From positions 1 through 64,000 of the forward strand of contig NZ_VNJK01000008.1 in NCBI RefSeq assembly GCF_007786455.1: a stretch of DNA of 64,000 bases, read 5' to 3'. Positions 1 to 7,803 of this stretch are shown piece by piece (position 1 is the stretch's first letter; each line of letters starts with the position of its first letter). The notes beneath the pieces were generated by a model. That model did not search any database, had not been told where the DNA came from, and saw only the letters and a program-made list of their open reading frames with translations. Both the position numbers and the translations under genes were made by a program. This stretch comes from Paenibacillus agilis. GTDB lineage: Bacteria > Bacillota > Bacilli > Paenibacillales > Paenibacillaceae.

Positions 1-155
1 CATTTGTAATGCTGACGAAATTCATTGCTGAATTTCTTATATCAAACGTTTCACTCGTTGTTCAGTTTTCAAAGAACAATTCGGCTCAGATCACTCATCT
101 TTCGATTCGTTTTCTTTCGCTCTCGTTCGCCGTGTTTCTCAGCGGCGACTCTTAT
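1..155 (-). other. Leader of an rRNA operon (16S lies beyond the left edge)
   Basis: Read on the minus strand, this stretch carries a TTCTTTGAAAACTGAACAAC-type tract at about 57-80. This is a hallmark of Bacillales rRNA leader and spacer regions. It lies downstream of two strong promoters and just after bofA, which is where B. subtilis places rrnJ. No rRNA gene sequence itself is present, so the 16S gene should begin shortly to the left of position 1. Confidence 0.75.
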
Positions 156-184
156 AATATATCATGTTGTCGTTTCAGTGTCAA
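156..184 (-). promoter_or_regulatory. rRNA operon promoter P2 (sigma-A)
   Basis: On the minus strand there is a perfect -35 TTGACA (184-179), a 17-bp spacer and a -10 TATATT (161-156). It is the downstream member of a tandem pair reading toward the left edge. Confidence 0.75.
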
Positions 185-265
185 CATCTTTTTTCAAAAA
201 CTTTTTCGTTGTCTTTCGACATCGTTTGTCTTTGTTTTTTTGTTTCGTCCGAAGCGACGTTTATT

Positions 266-294
266 AATTTATCATACACAAGCCACCTCGTCAA
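266..294 (-). promoter_or_regulatory. rRNA operon promoter P1 (sigma-A)
   Basis: On the minus strand there is TTGACG (294-289), a 17-bp spacer and TAAATT (271-266). The -35 element begins at the base following the bofA stop codon. Tandem P1/P2 spacing of about 110 bp is typical of rrn operons. Confidence 0.7.
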
Positions 295-561
295 CTATAT
301 TAATACTGCCATTTTAAGGAATACAATTCCCGCTAAGCCAGGCACCCCAAATAGCCCTACTGTTATTAGGGTAAGAGGGTTAACAGCAACCTCTACATCC
401 ATCCCTAAACCTGTCGAATTAACTAAATACAACATAACAAACGCACCGATAGCATGAAGCATAAACCAGGACATCCCCCTACGTGCTTCTTTGTTTCGTA
501 AGAGCATCCCCATTAAAAGCAGCAAGGAAACAGCCAGCACAACGATAACAATCAACCTCAT
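295..561 (-). CDS. bofA: Pro-sigma-K processing inhibitor BofA
   Basis: This 88-residue integral membrane protein matches the BofA family. In B. subtilis, BofA sits in the mother-cell outer forespore membrane with SpoIVFA and holds the protease SpoIVFB inactive until sigma-K checkpoint release. The sequence shows an N-terminal hydrophobic helix (about residues 2-18), a second hydrophobic stretch (about 30-48), and the family signature NPLT...G-FG-PG near the C-terminus. The chosen ATG at 561 follows a GAGGTG ribosome site; a longer upstream reading would overlap yaaL heavily. The start overlaps the yaaL stop by one base, so translation is probably coupled. Order yaaL-bofA-rrn is as in B. subtilis. 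Confidence 0.9.
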   Translation of the reverse strand: MRLIVIVVLAVSLLLLMGMLLRNKEARRGMSWFMLHAIGAFVMLYLVNSTGLGMDVEVAVNPLTLITVGLFGVPGLAGIVFLKMAVLI

Positions 562-890
562 TACGAGCACCTCTTTATCAATTGGCGATAGGCATTCGTT
601 CGAAGATTGTTCTGCTTGGCCCTTTTCAGCAACATAGCTAATCGCTTCTCCGATGCTTCCATTGTACAAATTGCATAATCCGTTTCGTCCATACCAAGAG
701 CATATTCGAATCGTACCTGAGCTTGCTTCCACTCCATAAAAGCATCATCAAGTTCCTCAATTAAACGCTGATGCTCGAGCTCGAGTTCCGCGGCTTTCGA
801 ATGATTTGCTTGCAAATTTGAATCAGTATGCCTTTTTACTACCTTCCGCAACTGTTTATTAAGATTGTCCCACCAAATCATGTTGAACAT
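561..890 (-). CDS. yaaL: YaaL family protein (DUF2508)
   Basis: A 109-residue, highly charged and probably helical soluble protein of the DUF2508/YaaL family. The identification rests on its composition, size and position between recR and bofA, the same order as in B. subtilis. No catalytic motif is visible and the function is unknown. The ATG at 890 has a strong GGAGGTG ribosome site, and this site is partly inside a hairpin (901-929). The stop overlaps the bofA start codon. Confidence 0.85.
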   Translation of the reverse strand: MFNMIWWDNLNKQLRKVVKRHTDSNLQANHSKAAELELEHQRLIEELDDAFMEWKQAQVRFEYALGMDETDYAICTMEASEKRLAMLLKRAKQNNLRTNAYRQLIKRCS

Positions 891-895
891 ACCAA

Positions 896-929
896 CACCT
901 CCATAAGCTCGTCTACTTTAAGCTTATGG
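896..929 (-). promoter_or_regulatory. Hairpin abutting the yaaL ribosome binding site
   Basis: A 9-bp inverted repeat, CCATAAGCT (901-909) with AGCTTATGG (921-929), ends inside the GGAGGTG Shine-Dalgarno of yaaL on the minus strand. It could limit ribosome access. This is inference from the sequence only. Confidence 0.4.
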
Positions 930-1049
930 ATGAAAACTTCTATATAGAACGAAAACCGATACATGGATTCATAACAGAATCTACGTACCGGTTTATATTA
1001 GCGTATTGCACATAAACAGCATATAAGCACCCAGACAACTAAAGGCTAT

Positions 1050-1646
1050 CTATAATTCACGACGTCCTTCTAGCGCTTTTGATAACGTAACCTCGTCTGC
1101 ATACTCCAAATCTCCGCCCACAGGCAATCCGTGCGCAATACGGGTCACTTTAATACCGAAAGGACGAACAAGGCGCGATATGTACATCGCAGTTGCCTCA
1201 CCCTCGATATTCGGATTTGTCGCCAAAATGAGTTCCTTTACTCGTTCGTCACTAAGGCGTTTTAGTAATTCCGCCAACTTGATATCTTCAGGTCCAATAC
1301 CCTCCATAGGAGAAATCGCACCTTGCAGCACATGATAATGCCCTTGGAATTCCTTCATTCTCTCCATCGCCACTAGATCTTTCGTTTCCTGCACAACACA
1401 TATAACAGAAACATCCCTTGATTTGTCCTGACAGATTCGGCAAGGATCTGTATCCGTAATATTGCAGCAGACCGAACAGTAGGTTAGATTGCGTTTGACG
1501 TTGACCAACGCCTTAGCGAAATCAATCACGTCATCTTCCTGCATGCGAAGCACATGGAAAGCAAGACGAGCCGCTGTCTTGGGTCCTACCCCTGGAAGGC
1601 GCGAAAATGCTTCAATTAGCTTCGCTATCGGTTCTGGATAATACAT
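1050..1646 (-). CDS. recR: Recombination mediator RecR
   Basis: A 198-residue RecR acting with RecO (and RecF) to load RecA on SSB-coated single-stranded DNA in gap repair. An N-terminal helix-hairpin-helix (LPGVGPKTA, residues 18-26) is followed by a four-cysteine zinc site (C57, C60, C69, C72). A Toprim domain beginning near residue 80 follows, with the VQE and IEG stretches typical of RecR. The ATG at 1646 is preceded by GAGGGAG; an upstream in-frame ATG at 1721 lacks family similarity. It sits downstream of yaaK and dnaX as in Bacillus. Confidence 0.97.
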   Translation of the reverse strand: MYYPEPIAKLIEAFSRLPGVGPKTAARLAFHVLRMQEDDVIDFAKALVNVKRNLTYCSVCCNITDTDPCRICQDKSRDVSVICVVQETKDLVAMERMKEFQGHYHVLQGAISPMEGIGPEDIKLAELLKRLSDERVKELILATNPNIEGEATAMYISRLVRPFGIKVTRIAHGLPVGGDLEYADEVTLSKALEGRREL

Positions 1647-1764
1647 AATCCCGCTCCCTCTTGAACTTGTCCATGATACAAAATAGTGGTGCCCTGCATC
1701 CAAGATGGAGCGTGACACCACTATGGTCGTTCATTCATTTAGCATTGCACCTAATACCCCTGGA

Positions 1765-2076
1765 TTAGAACAATCCTGGAATTTTCATACCACCTGTGAA
1801 TTTAGCCATATCATCATTAGCCATATCTTCTGCTTTAGTCAAAGCATCATTTACAGCTGTGATGATTAAGTCTTGAAGCATCTCAATATCGTCTGCATCT
1901 ACTACTTCTGGCTTGATATTAATGGAAAGAACTTTTTTGTGACCATTTACTTCAACGGATACAGCGCCGCCACCAGAAGTACCATTAGAGATTTTGTCAG
2001 CCAATCCCTCTTGTGCCTTCAACATTTGCTCTTGCATCTTCTTAACTTGCTTCATCATTTGATTCATATTGTTCAT
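1765..2076 (-). CDS. yaaK: YbaB/EbfC family nucleoid-associated protein
   Basis: A 103-residue member of the YbaB/EbfC family, small dimeric DNA-binding proteins encoded next to dnaX and recR in most bacteria. The sequence has the Met/Gln/Lys-rich N-terminal helix ([15 protein letters not shown]), a glycine-rich turn, the conserved PEVVD segment and a C-terminal PGLF. The ATG at 2076 follows AAAGGAG at good spacing; an in-frame upstream start (2103) would place the Shine-Dalgarno inside the gene. It lies 35 bp from the dnaX stop and is probably cotranscribed with it. Confidence 0.95.
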   Translation of the reverse strand: MNNMNQMMKQVKKMQEQMLKAQEGLADKISNGTSGGGAVSVEVNGHKKVLSINIKPEVVDADDIEMLQDLIITAVNDALTKAEDMANDDMAKFTGGMKIPGLF

Positions 2077-2111
2077 CGCCGTATACTCTCCTTTATTCTC
2101 CAATTAGAATG

Positions 2112-3857
2112 TTATTCTTTTATGATAACGAGTTCTTCTCCAAACATCTGGATAGCCTCGTCAATCCACTTTCCCTTTGTATCCTCTGCCCCTTCTTGTT
2201 CTAACTGAAACGCTTCACTCGGAGCATCAGAAGGTTTATCCGTCACTTCCCAGTCTTTGAGCATCATCGTATCCAAACGATAAGGCTTACCCAACACTTC
2301 CTGCAGCACACGCTCAATAACCTCGCGATTGGAAGGCTTCTCAGTCGTGTCCCGATGGATGGTGTTCTTGAATGCAACCAATAGGCCATCTTCAAGTATA
2401 GATACCGGTTCACCATTAACGAGCCATGCGTGGATGGTTACACCCACTTCTTTAACTCGTTGGAGTACTTGACCCCACTGACCACGAACTTGTTGGAATT
2501 GCGGACTGTTGCGATTTGCTACATATTGTTCGAACTGCGGCGGCTTTTTAGCATGTACAGAAGCTCGAACATTTTGACGAACAGCAGCGGCCGTACGCTC
2601 ACGTGTAGAACTTGCAGCGGACGATCCCTCCGTATGAACACCTTGCTTCAAAGCATCATTTAACTTACTTTCAAGTGCGGCCACTTGGCGTTGAAGCTGT
2701 TGAACAATACCAGAGGCTTCAACAGGAACATTCCCCGTTTTCGCTGCCGATGAAGAAGCCGATACTGTACCTGAACGTTGAGTCGCTATATGCAATAGCG
2801 CAACTTCAAATAATGTCTGAGGCTGTGTTGCATACTTCATTTCTGTTTGATAACGATTTAACGTATCAATGACTGCAAATAAGTCCGAAGCACCGTATGA
2901 CTCAGCAATATCACGGAACGTATTGACTTGTGTCAAACGTTCTGTCATCACTCCCCCATCAGGCACCAGCTTGACCATTAGCAGGTCACGGAAGAAGTAT
3001 AACAAACTTTCCATGCATTTGTCCGCACTTTTACCTTCTTGCATCATCTGTTCAATTACAGTTAGTACGGTTGCTACATCTTGCTCACGAACTGCTAGAG
3101 CCAACTTAGCGAACTGCTCCTCAGGCATGCCCCCTGTAATATCAAGCACTTGTTGATAAGTGACACGCCCATCTGTAAAGGAAGCCGCTTGATCTAATAG
3201 GCTTATTGCATCACGCATGCCGCCATCGGACAATTTCGCAATATATTCTAAGCCGTCTCGATCCGCTTCAATCTTTTCTTCTGAACAGACTTGTGCCAAC
3301 CGATCTACTTGCTCTTCAAGTGATACTCGACGGAAATCAAAGCGCTGACATCTCGATATAATTGTGGCAGGAAGCCGATGCGGCTCCGTAGTTGCCAAAA
3401 TAAACATCACATGCGCAGGAGGCTCTTCCAATGTCTTCAATAGTGCATTGAAAGCCTCGGTTGTCAGCATGTGTACTTCATCGATAATGTACACTTTATG
3501 ACGAACTTCGGTAGGAGCGTATTTAACTTTCTCGCGGAGATCTCGAATTTCTTCGACACCACGATTAGACGCAGCATCAATCTCTACGACGTCCATAACA
3601 GCTCCAGCTGTGATACGTCGGCACGCTTCACATTCATTACAAGGCTCAGTGCTCGGACCACGTTCACAGTTAACCGCCTTGGCTAATATTTTGGCCGCAC
3701 TCGTCTTCCCCGTTCCACGCGGGCCGCTGAACAGATAAGCATGCGAAAAGCGCTGCTCCCGCAACGAATTCTGTAGCGTTTGAATTATGTGCTGCTGGCC
3801 AACCATGTCACCAAATGACTGTGGCCGCCATGCGCGATACAATGCAATATGACCCAT
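2112..3857 (-). CDS. dnaX: DNA polymerase III subunit gamma/tau
   Basis: A 581-residue clamp-loader ATPase. Walker A (GPRGTGKTS) lies near residues 45-53, a zinc module uses C64, C73, C76 and C79, and the Walker B/DEVH region and sensor-1 follow in the AAA+ core. Residues beyond about 370 form the C-terminal tau-type region, low complexity at first and then a folded end. No A-AAA-AAG slippery stretch was seen, so one product is expected. The SRP RNA and a PAS kinase lie upstream, and yaaK, recR, yaaL and bofA follow on the same strand. Confidence 0.97.
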   Translation of the reverse strand: MGHIALYRAWRPQSFGDMVGQQHIIQTLQNSLREQRFSHAYLFSGPRGTGKTSAAKILAKAVNCERGPSTEPCNECEACRRITAGAVMDVVEIDAASNRGVEEIRDLREKVKYAPTEVRHKVYIIDEVHMLTTEAFNALLKTLEEPPAHVMFILATTEPHRLPATIISRCQRFDFRRVSLEEQVDRLAQVCSEEKIEADRDGLEYIAKLSDGGMRDAISLLDQAASFTDGRVTYQQVLDITGGMPEEQFAKLALAVREQDVATVLTVIEQMMQEGKSADKCMESLLYFFRDLLMVKLVPDGGVMTERLTQVNTFRDIAESYGASDLFAVIDTLNRYQTEMKYATQPQTLFEVALLHIATQRSGTVSASSSAAKTGNVPVEASGIVQQLQRQVAALESKLNDALKQGVHTEGSSAASSTRERTAAAVRQNVRASVHAKKPPQFEQYVANRNSPQFQQVRGQWGQVLQRVKEVGVTIHAWLVNGEPVSILEDGLLVAFKNTIHRDTTEKPSNREVIERVLQEVLGKPYRLDTMMLKDWEVTDKPSDAPSEAFQLEQEGAEDTKGKWIDEAIQMFGEELVIIKE

Positions 3858-3930
3858 ACTGTAACCTCGAAACGTTTATACTAACATCACTTCATGCGAA
3901 GCTTGTTATATTATACTATATCACAATTAC

Positions 3931-3990
3931 AAAAAAAACAGCCACACCCTCTAACACCTGTTATTGGGTATTAGTAAGGTATGGCTATTG
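3931..3990 (-). terminator. Intrinsic terminator of the PAS kinase gene
   Basis: On the minus strand, AGCCATACCTTACTAATACC pairs with a GGTGTTAGAGGGTGTGGCT-like arm and is followed by eight T residues. The 5' arm overlaps the last codons of the kinase gene, so kinase and dnaX transcription are probably separated. Confidence 0.8.
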
Positions 3991-5107
3991 TAAAGGTTGT
4001 GCCGTATCCTTTGGATGCAACACGGATGCCGCCTCCCATATCAGAAATAATTCTCTGACACACGGACAATCCCAATCCAGTTCCATTGGGCTTTGTTGTA
4101 AAGAAAGGATCGAATATTTTGTCTACAAGGAATCCCGGAATCCCTGGCCCAGAATCGTGTATATCTACCAGAACGCACTTACACGATTCGTCTATTTTCA
4201 AATAGATCGACAAATGCCCTCCATCAACCATAGCCTCAATTCCGTTCTTGGCTATGTTAAGGAATACTTGCTTCAGCATCTCCCGATCAGCTACTACAGG
4301 CGGTAGCGGCACTGTATGGACTACACGAACATCCACATTATGCATAACTGCTTCATTTCGAATAATGGGAACAATCTCTTCCATTACCTGTTCAATACGA
4401 AGCTGTTCGATGTTTAAATCTTTAGGCTTGCTCAAAAGTAAGAACTCACCCACTAATTCATTAATACGATTCAATTCGGTAAGCATAATATCGGCGAACT
4501 CAACTTCTTTGTTCATCCCGCGTTCCGTTAGCGTCCTTTTGAACATTTGAAGGAACCCTTTAATTGAAGTTAGCGGATTACGGATCTCGTGAGCTGTACC
4601 AGCAGCAATTTGCCCAACCATAGCCAATCGATCATTTCGTTGAACCTGCTCTTCTAACGATTTGAGATTAGTAACATCCTTAAATAGTACATATGCCCCT
4701 AAAATCTGACCATCTTCACATCGAACAACATTCGAATCCATTAACAGCTCATGACGGTAGGTTCCATTCTGCCAGGAAAAAGCATAGTTAGTAGCAACCA
4801 CTCCCCCTAGCAGCGATCGCTTGATCGGATGATGCTCCTTCGGCATCGCTCCAAACAACTCGTTGATACGGTGATTCACCACCTGCTCCCGACTCCACCC
4901 TAACAATTTGCAAGCCGTATCACTTATATCAACCAGCCTAAATTGAAGATCTATGAGCAGCACGCCTAAATTGACATCACGTAAAAACGTATCAGCAAAA
5001 CGCTGTAACAATGTCACAGCATCTCGTTCACCAGTAGTAGGAGATCTTCGCCCTTCTGCCAACTTCGAGACAGCTTCTTCCAGTGGTGTTATAGGTCCGT
5101 TATGCAC
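3971..5107 (-). CDS. PAS-domain sensor histidine kinase (orphan, sporulation-kinase type)
   Basis: A 378-residue soluble kinase. A PAS-like sensor domain occupies about residues 38-150, a HisKA domain has the phospho-acceptor H173 in AHEIRNPLT, and an HATPase_c domain has N (KNGIEA), G1 (DSGPGI), F (FFTTK) and G2 (GTGLGL) boxes. There is no transmembrane segment and no adjacent response regulator. That arrangement is typical of the B. subtilis phosphorelay kinases (KinA/KinE type) that phosphorylate Spo0F. The start is GTG at 5107, preceded by GGGGTGAG. Sporulation input is inferred from architecture and orphan status, and other partners are possible. Confidence 0.88.
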   Translation of the reverse strand: MHNGPITPLEEAVSKLAEGRRSPTTGERDAVTLLQRFADTFLRDVNLGVLLIDLQFRLVDISDTACKLLGWSREQVVNHRINELFGAMPKEHHPIKRSLLGGVVATNYAFSWQNGTYRHELLMDSNVVRCEDGQILGAYVLFKDVTNLKSLEEQVQRNDRLAMVGQIAAGTAHEIRNPLTSIKGFLQMFKRTLTERGMNKEVEFADIMLTELNRINELVGEFLLLSKPKDLNIEQLRIEQVMEEIVPIIRNEAVMHNVDVRVVHTVPLPPVVADREMLKQVFLNIAKNGIEAMVDGGHLSIYLKIDESCKCVLVDIHDSGPGIPGFLVDKIFDPFFTTKPNGTGLGLSVCQRIISDMGGGIRVASKGYGTTFTIAIPY

Positions 5108-5252
5108 GCGCTCACCCCATATATATATTCATTGAAGTGTATGTTCAATGATGCATGTTCACTCTGTAGAAAAACCTCTCACCAAGCTTCATAGCATCAT
5201 TATTCTTATGTATCTTTCTCTCACAATCAGTGCCCATCATATATTTACATAT

Positions 5253-5280
5253 AAAAAAACACCGAGCAATATCGGTGTCA
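5253..5280 (-). terminator. Intrinsic terminator of the SRP RNA gene
   Basis: On the minus strand, ACACCGATATTGCTCGGTGT is followed by a run of seven T residues, about 25 bases past the end of the SRP RNA. Confidence 0.85.
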
Positions 5281-5304
5281 ACGCGCTAGTCTAAATTATA
5301 AGAT

Positions 5305-5580
5305 AGAACCGTGCACCTGTTATTGATAATTGCGATCCAAGCGGCACTCCTATGCGACAGCTCAGGTTAGGCTTCCCTCCGGCACATACGCTAACTTACT
5401 TATGGCTGCTTCCTTCCGGACCTGACCAGGTTCATAAGCGCATATTGCGAAGGACCAAACCGTCAACACCACACATAGGCTCCAGCCTCACATCGACAAA
5501 ACCTCTAACAGGAATTCAACCTCGCTACAGCGGATTGCGAGTTACAGGGCACCGCTACCTCCCCGTCTAGCACGGCAAGA
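5305..5580 (-). ncRNA. ffs: Signal recognition particle RNA (Bacillus large type)
   Basis: The minus strand contains the universal SRP helix-8 core GGTCAGGTCCGGAAGGAAGC (near 5431-5412) and the following CAGCC. The 5' domain begins TCTTGCCGTGCTAGACGGGG and a GGTGCACGGTTC-like 3' end closes it. This matches the roughly 270-nt scRNA of B. subtilis, which keeps an Alu-like domain. It scaffolds Ffh for cotranslational targeting. As in B. subtilis, the gene lies upstream of dnaX, although a kinase intervenes here. The 3' end is estimated to within about 10 bases. Confidence 0.95.
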
Positions 5581-5583
5581 CCT

Positions 5584-5612
5584 AGTATAGACTATTTACA
5601 GACAAGTTGCAA
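5584..5612 (-). promoter_or_regulatory. SRP RNA promoter (sigma-A)
   Basis: On the minus strand there is TTGCAA (5612-5607), a 17-bp spacer and TATACT (5589-5584). This places initiation within a few bases of the TCTTGCC 5' end at 5580. Confidence 0.75.
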
Positions 5613-5710
5613 CTCAAGTTAAACTTTAACAACCTAGCCGGCCTATTAATAACTATTAGAGAGTCATATAATTGTAGACTCATCATAGCCATTTCGACTC
5701 CAGAGTTTCC

Positions 5711-6289
5711 TTAGCCACTTAGTTCCAATGATTTTTTGTGAGACAATGCATGCAAGCTGTACCAAGTCGTACTTATCAAAGCTGTTATTCCCCCCGCGAC
5801 TAAGTAACCATTCCATGTCATACCCGAGGTAGAATACACAGCTTTTAGAAGTATTGAGCTAACTAACGTAGCTAAGGCGAGTAGGATAACGTAGGAAGTT
5901 CCATTCCAATGCATTGCATTTTCACGAAATACTACGGCGATAATAAACAAATGTAGACAAGCAAACAAAGCGATGAGCATACATAGAACGATAAGAGGAA
6001 TATATTCCGATAATTCTCTTGGAAGCCCCAGATCTGGCCATGCACTCTGAACCATTTTCAAAATGAACCGAATCATCCCTACCATAAGTAGAGAAACGAA
6101 CGCACTAATTAAAGCACTAGCCCAATTCGGCATACTGTCCTTGGTCCTAAAGCAACGTAAGGCAATAAATTGTACTGCGCCATACAGAATAGCCAAACCC
6201 AGAAACAAGGCCACCACTTCCATTGGATATTTGAGGTTCACTAGATCCAACAGAAATCCAAGTGACATCTCAATAATCTTTTCCCACAT
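5711..6289 (-). CDS. Hypothetical multi-pass membrane protein
   Basis: A 192-residue protein not assigned to a family. Hydropathy by eye suggests about five transmembrane helices (around residues 22-42, 55-80, 97-122, 130-150 and 160-180) with short loops. The ATG at 6289 overlaps the stop of the upstream AraC regulator in a TGATG arrangement, with GAGGAAG as ribosome site, so translation is probably coupled. The gene pair may be a sensing or envelope-response unit, but nothing in the sequence defines a substrate. Confidence 0.75.
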   Translation of the reverse strand: MWEKIIEMSLGFLLDLVNLKYPMEVVALFLGLAILYGAVQFIALRCFRTKDSMPNWASALISAFVSLLMVGMIRFILKMVQSAWPDLGLPRELSEYIPLIVLCMLIALFACLHLFIIAVVFRENAMHWNGTSYVILLALATLVSSILLKAVYSTSGMTWNGYLVAGGITALISTTWYSLHALSHKKSLELSG

Positions 6290-7275
6290 CAAACTTCCTC
6301 ACCACGAATCACTTCGAAATCTAGATTAAATGGATCGTCCGGCAAAGTCTGATCCTCATTTATAAAAGAGTCGGTAGTGGGAACCGATTGATCCACTTCT
6401 TCGATTCGAATACCATCAACCCAAACTTGACCTTCCCCGCTCAATATAACGCCGAACGCAATCGCTTCAGCTAATGGGTCGACATCGAGCACAACATCAT
6501 ACTGTGCCCAGTCCTTCGTACCCACTACTGGTCGATTCATCATATTATCAAAAGCCAATGGCTCCTCATTCTTACCATCCACACGCATCCACAAACCAGC
6601 CATTTGTGCTTCTTTCGTCTTCAGAAATCCAGTTAGTCGCAATCGTTTACCTTGATATTTTTTCGCCTTAAACATTTGCATCAACGTTCCAAATCCTTGT
6701 GGATTAGCATTAGCTATCCCTTTAACGGTTGCGGATACTGTGCCGCGATGCACAACTAGTCGATCCAACTCAGCTTGATATTGGTTAGGAAACATCCCTG
6801 TAAACAGCCATCCTACGGGAAGCTTACTCTGCACATTCTGTATTTCCTGTTGTTCTACATATTCATTGTAGCTTTGACCAGAACCTGTCTGATGTTCATT
6901 TTTAGACATATAAGAACCAACCTCCTCCTGTGTCCGTTGAAACGGCCTAAATCCACTACGATACTGCTGCGGAGTCATTTGATACTGACGCTTGAACGCC
7001 CGAGAGAACGAATCTTGTCCAGCAAAACGATACTCTAAGGCAATGTCCAATATGCGCTTGTTCGTCGAAAGTAATTCCATTGCCGCCAAGGTCAATCTCC
7101 GCTCCCTAAGATAGGCAGATGCACTAATACCGACATGCTCCTTAAAAATTCGATGAAAATGGAACCTTGAAACTGCTGTATGCTGGACAACGTCTTCGAA
7201 CTCCACATCTTCTTTTAGATGAAACTCCATATAGCGTATCGCTTCTCGGACCCACTCTTTATGTTCCACCCACAT
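6289..7275 (-). CDS. AraC/XylS-type regulator with C-terminal beta-rich ligand domain
   Basis: A 328-residue protein whose DNA-binding domain is N-terminal. Residues about 5-105 contain both AraC helix-turn-helix motifs (second with FSRAFKRQYQMTPQQYR). After a polar linker, residues about 145-300 form a beta-rich region with GKRLRLTGFLKT and VWVDGIRIEEV segments, resembling carbohydrate-binding-type modules seen in some Paenibacillus AraC proteins. The inverted domain order differs from AraC itself, where the sensor comes first. ATG 7275 is favoured over GTG 7284 because AGAAGG lies 8 bases upstream. It is translationally coupled to the following membrane protein gene. Confidence 0.85.
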   Translation of the reverse strand: MWVEHKEWVREAIRYMEFHLKEDVEFEDVVQHTAVSRFHFHRIFKEHVGISASAYLRERRLTLAAMELLSTNKRILDIALEYRFAGQDSFSRAFKRQYQMTPQQYRSGFRPFQRTQEEVGSYMSKNEHQTGSGQSYNEYVEQQEIQNVQSKLPVGWLFTGMFPNQYQAELDRLVVHRGTVSATVKGIANANPQGFGTLMQMFKAKKYQGKRLRLTGFLKTKEAQMAGLWMRVDGKNEEPLAFDNMMNRPVVGTKDWAQYDVVLDVDPLAEAIAFGVILSGEGQVWVDGIRIEEVDQSVPTTDSFINEDQTLPDDPFNLDFEVIRGEEV

Positions 7276-7366
7276 GAACAGCACCTTCTCTCGATCAAAT
7301 CCACAGCATTATCATACAAGATTAGGAAAAGATTGTTTTGACATTTTGTGCTCACTAAAAATGGGC

Positions 7367-7406
7367 AAAAAAATAAACTCCCCTGCATATACACACAAGG
7401 GAGTTT
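7367..7406 (-). terminator. Intrinsic terminator of rpmE
   Basis: On the minus strand, AAACTCCCTTG and CAGGGGAGTTT form a stem followed by TATTTTTTT, just past the rpmE stop. Confidence 0.85.
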
Positions 7407-7417
7407 GTTCATATAAA

Positions 7418-7615
7418 TTACATGCCGTATTTCTTTTTGAAACGGTCTACGCGACCACCAGCATCCAAGAACTTCTGCTTACCTGTGAAGAATGGATGGC
7501 AGTTGGAGCAAACCTCTACTTTAAGGTTTTCCTTAACGGAACCTGTTTCGAATGTGTTGCCGCAAGCGCAAGATACAGTCGTTACGTAGTATTTCGGTTG
7601 AATTGCTTCTTTCAT
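7418..7615 (-). CDS. rpmE: 50S ribosomal protein L31
   Basis: A 65-residue bL31 of the zinc-binding type. The cysteines C16, C18, C36 and the C-N-C-H cluster (CSNCHPF) supply the metal site. B. subtilis uses such a zinc-containing L31 under zinc-replete conditions. The ATG at 7615 has GAAAGAGGTG upstream; a longer ORF start at 7708 lies inside the promoter. It is expressed from its own promoter (7680-7708) and ends at its own terminator. Confidence 0.96.
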   Translation of the reverse strand: MKEAIQPKYYVTTVSCACGNTFETGSVKENLKVEVCSNCHPFFTGKQKFLDAGGRVDRFKKKYGM

Positions 7616-7679
7616 CGAATTCACCTCTTTCCGCCCTGAGCCCTTTGCGTTCTCAGAGTTATAAATGACACATAGATGG

Positions 7680-7708
7680 ATTATAGCACACCGATATAGG
7701 GTACGCAA
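7680..7708 (-). promoter_or_regulatory. rpmE promoter (sigma-A)
   Basis: On the minus strand there is TTGCGT (7708-7703), a 17-bp spacer and a perfect TATAAT (7685-7680), about 65 bases upstream of the rpmE start. Confidence 0.75.
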
Positions 7709-7803
7709 CTTGCATTTTTATATTGAAAGACTTACGTTTTCCGTTCCATTTACTCAATGTTATCGGAAACTCATTTGCAAAAAATGAAGGGAATGCAATC
7801 CCA

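Noticed and set aside
2430..2663. A possible slippery frameshift in dnaX to make gamma and tau separately
   Set aside because: The Lys-Lys codons near 2540 contain only five A residues before G (no A-AAA-AAG), and no stem with a stimulatory position was evident.
5581..5710. A tRNA gene beside the SRP RNA, as in B. subtilis
   Set aside because: No T-loop (GGTTCRANYCC) or cloverleaf pattern was seen in either orientation.
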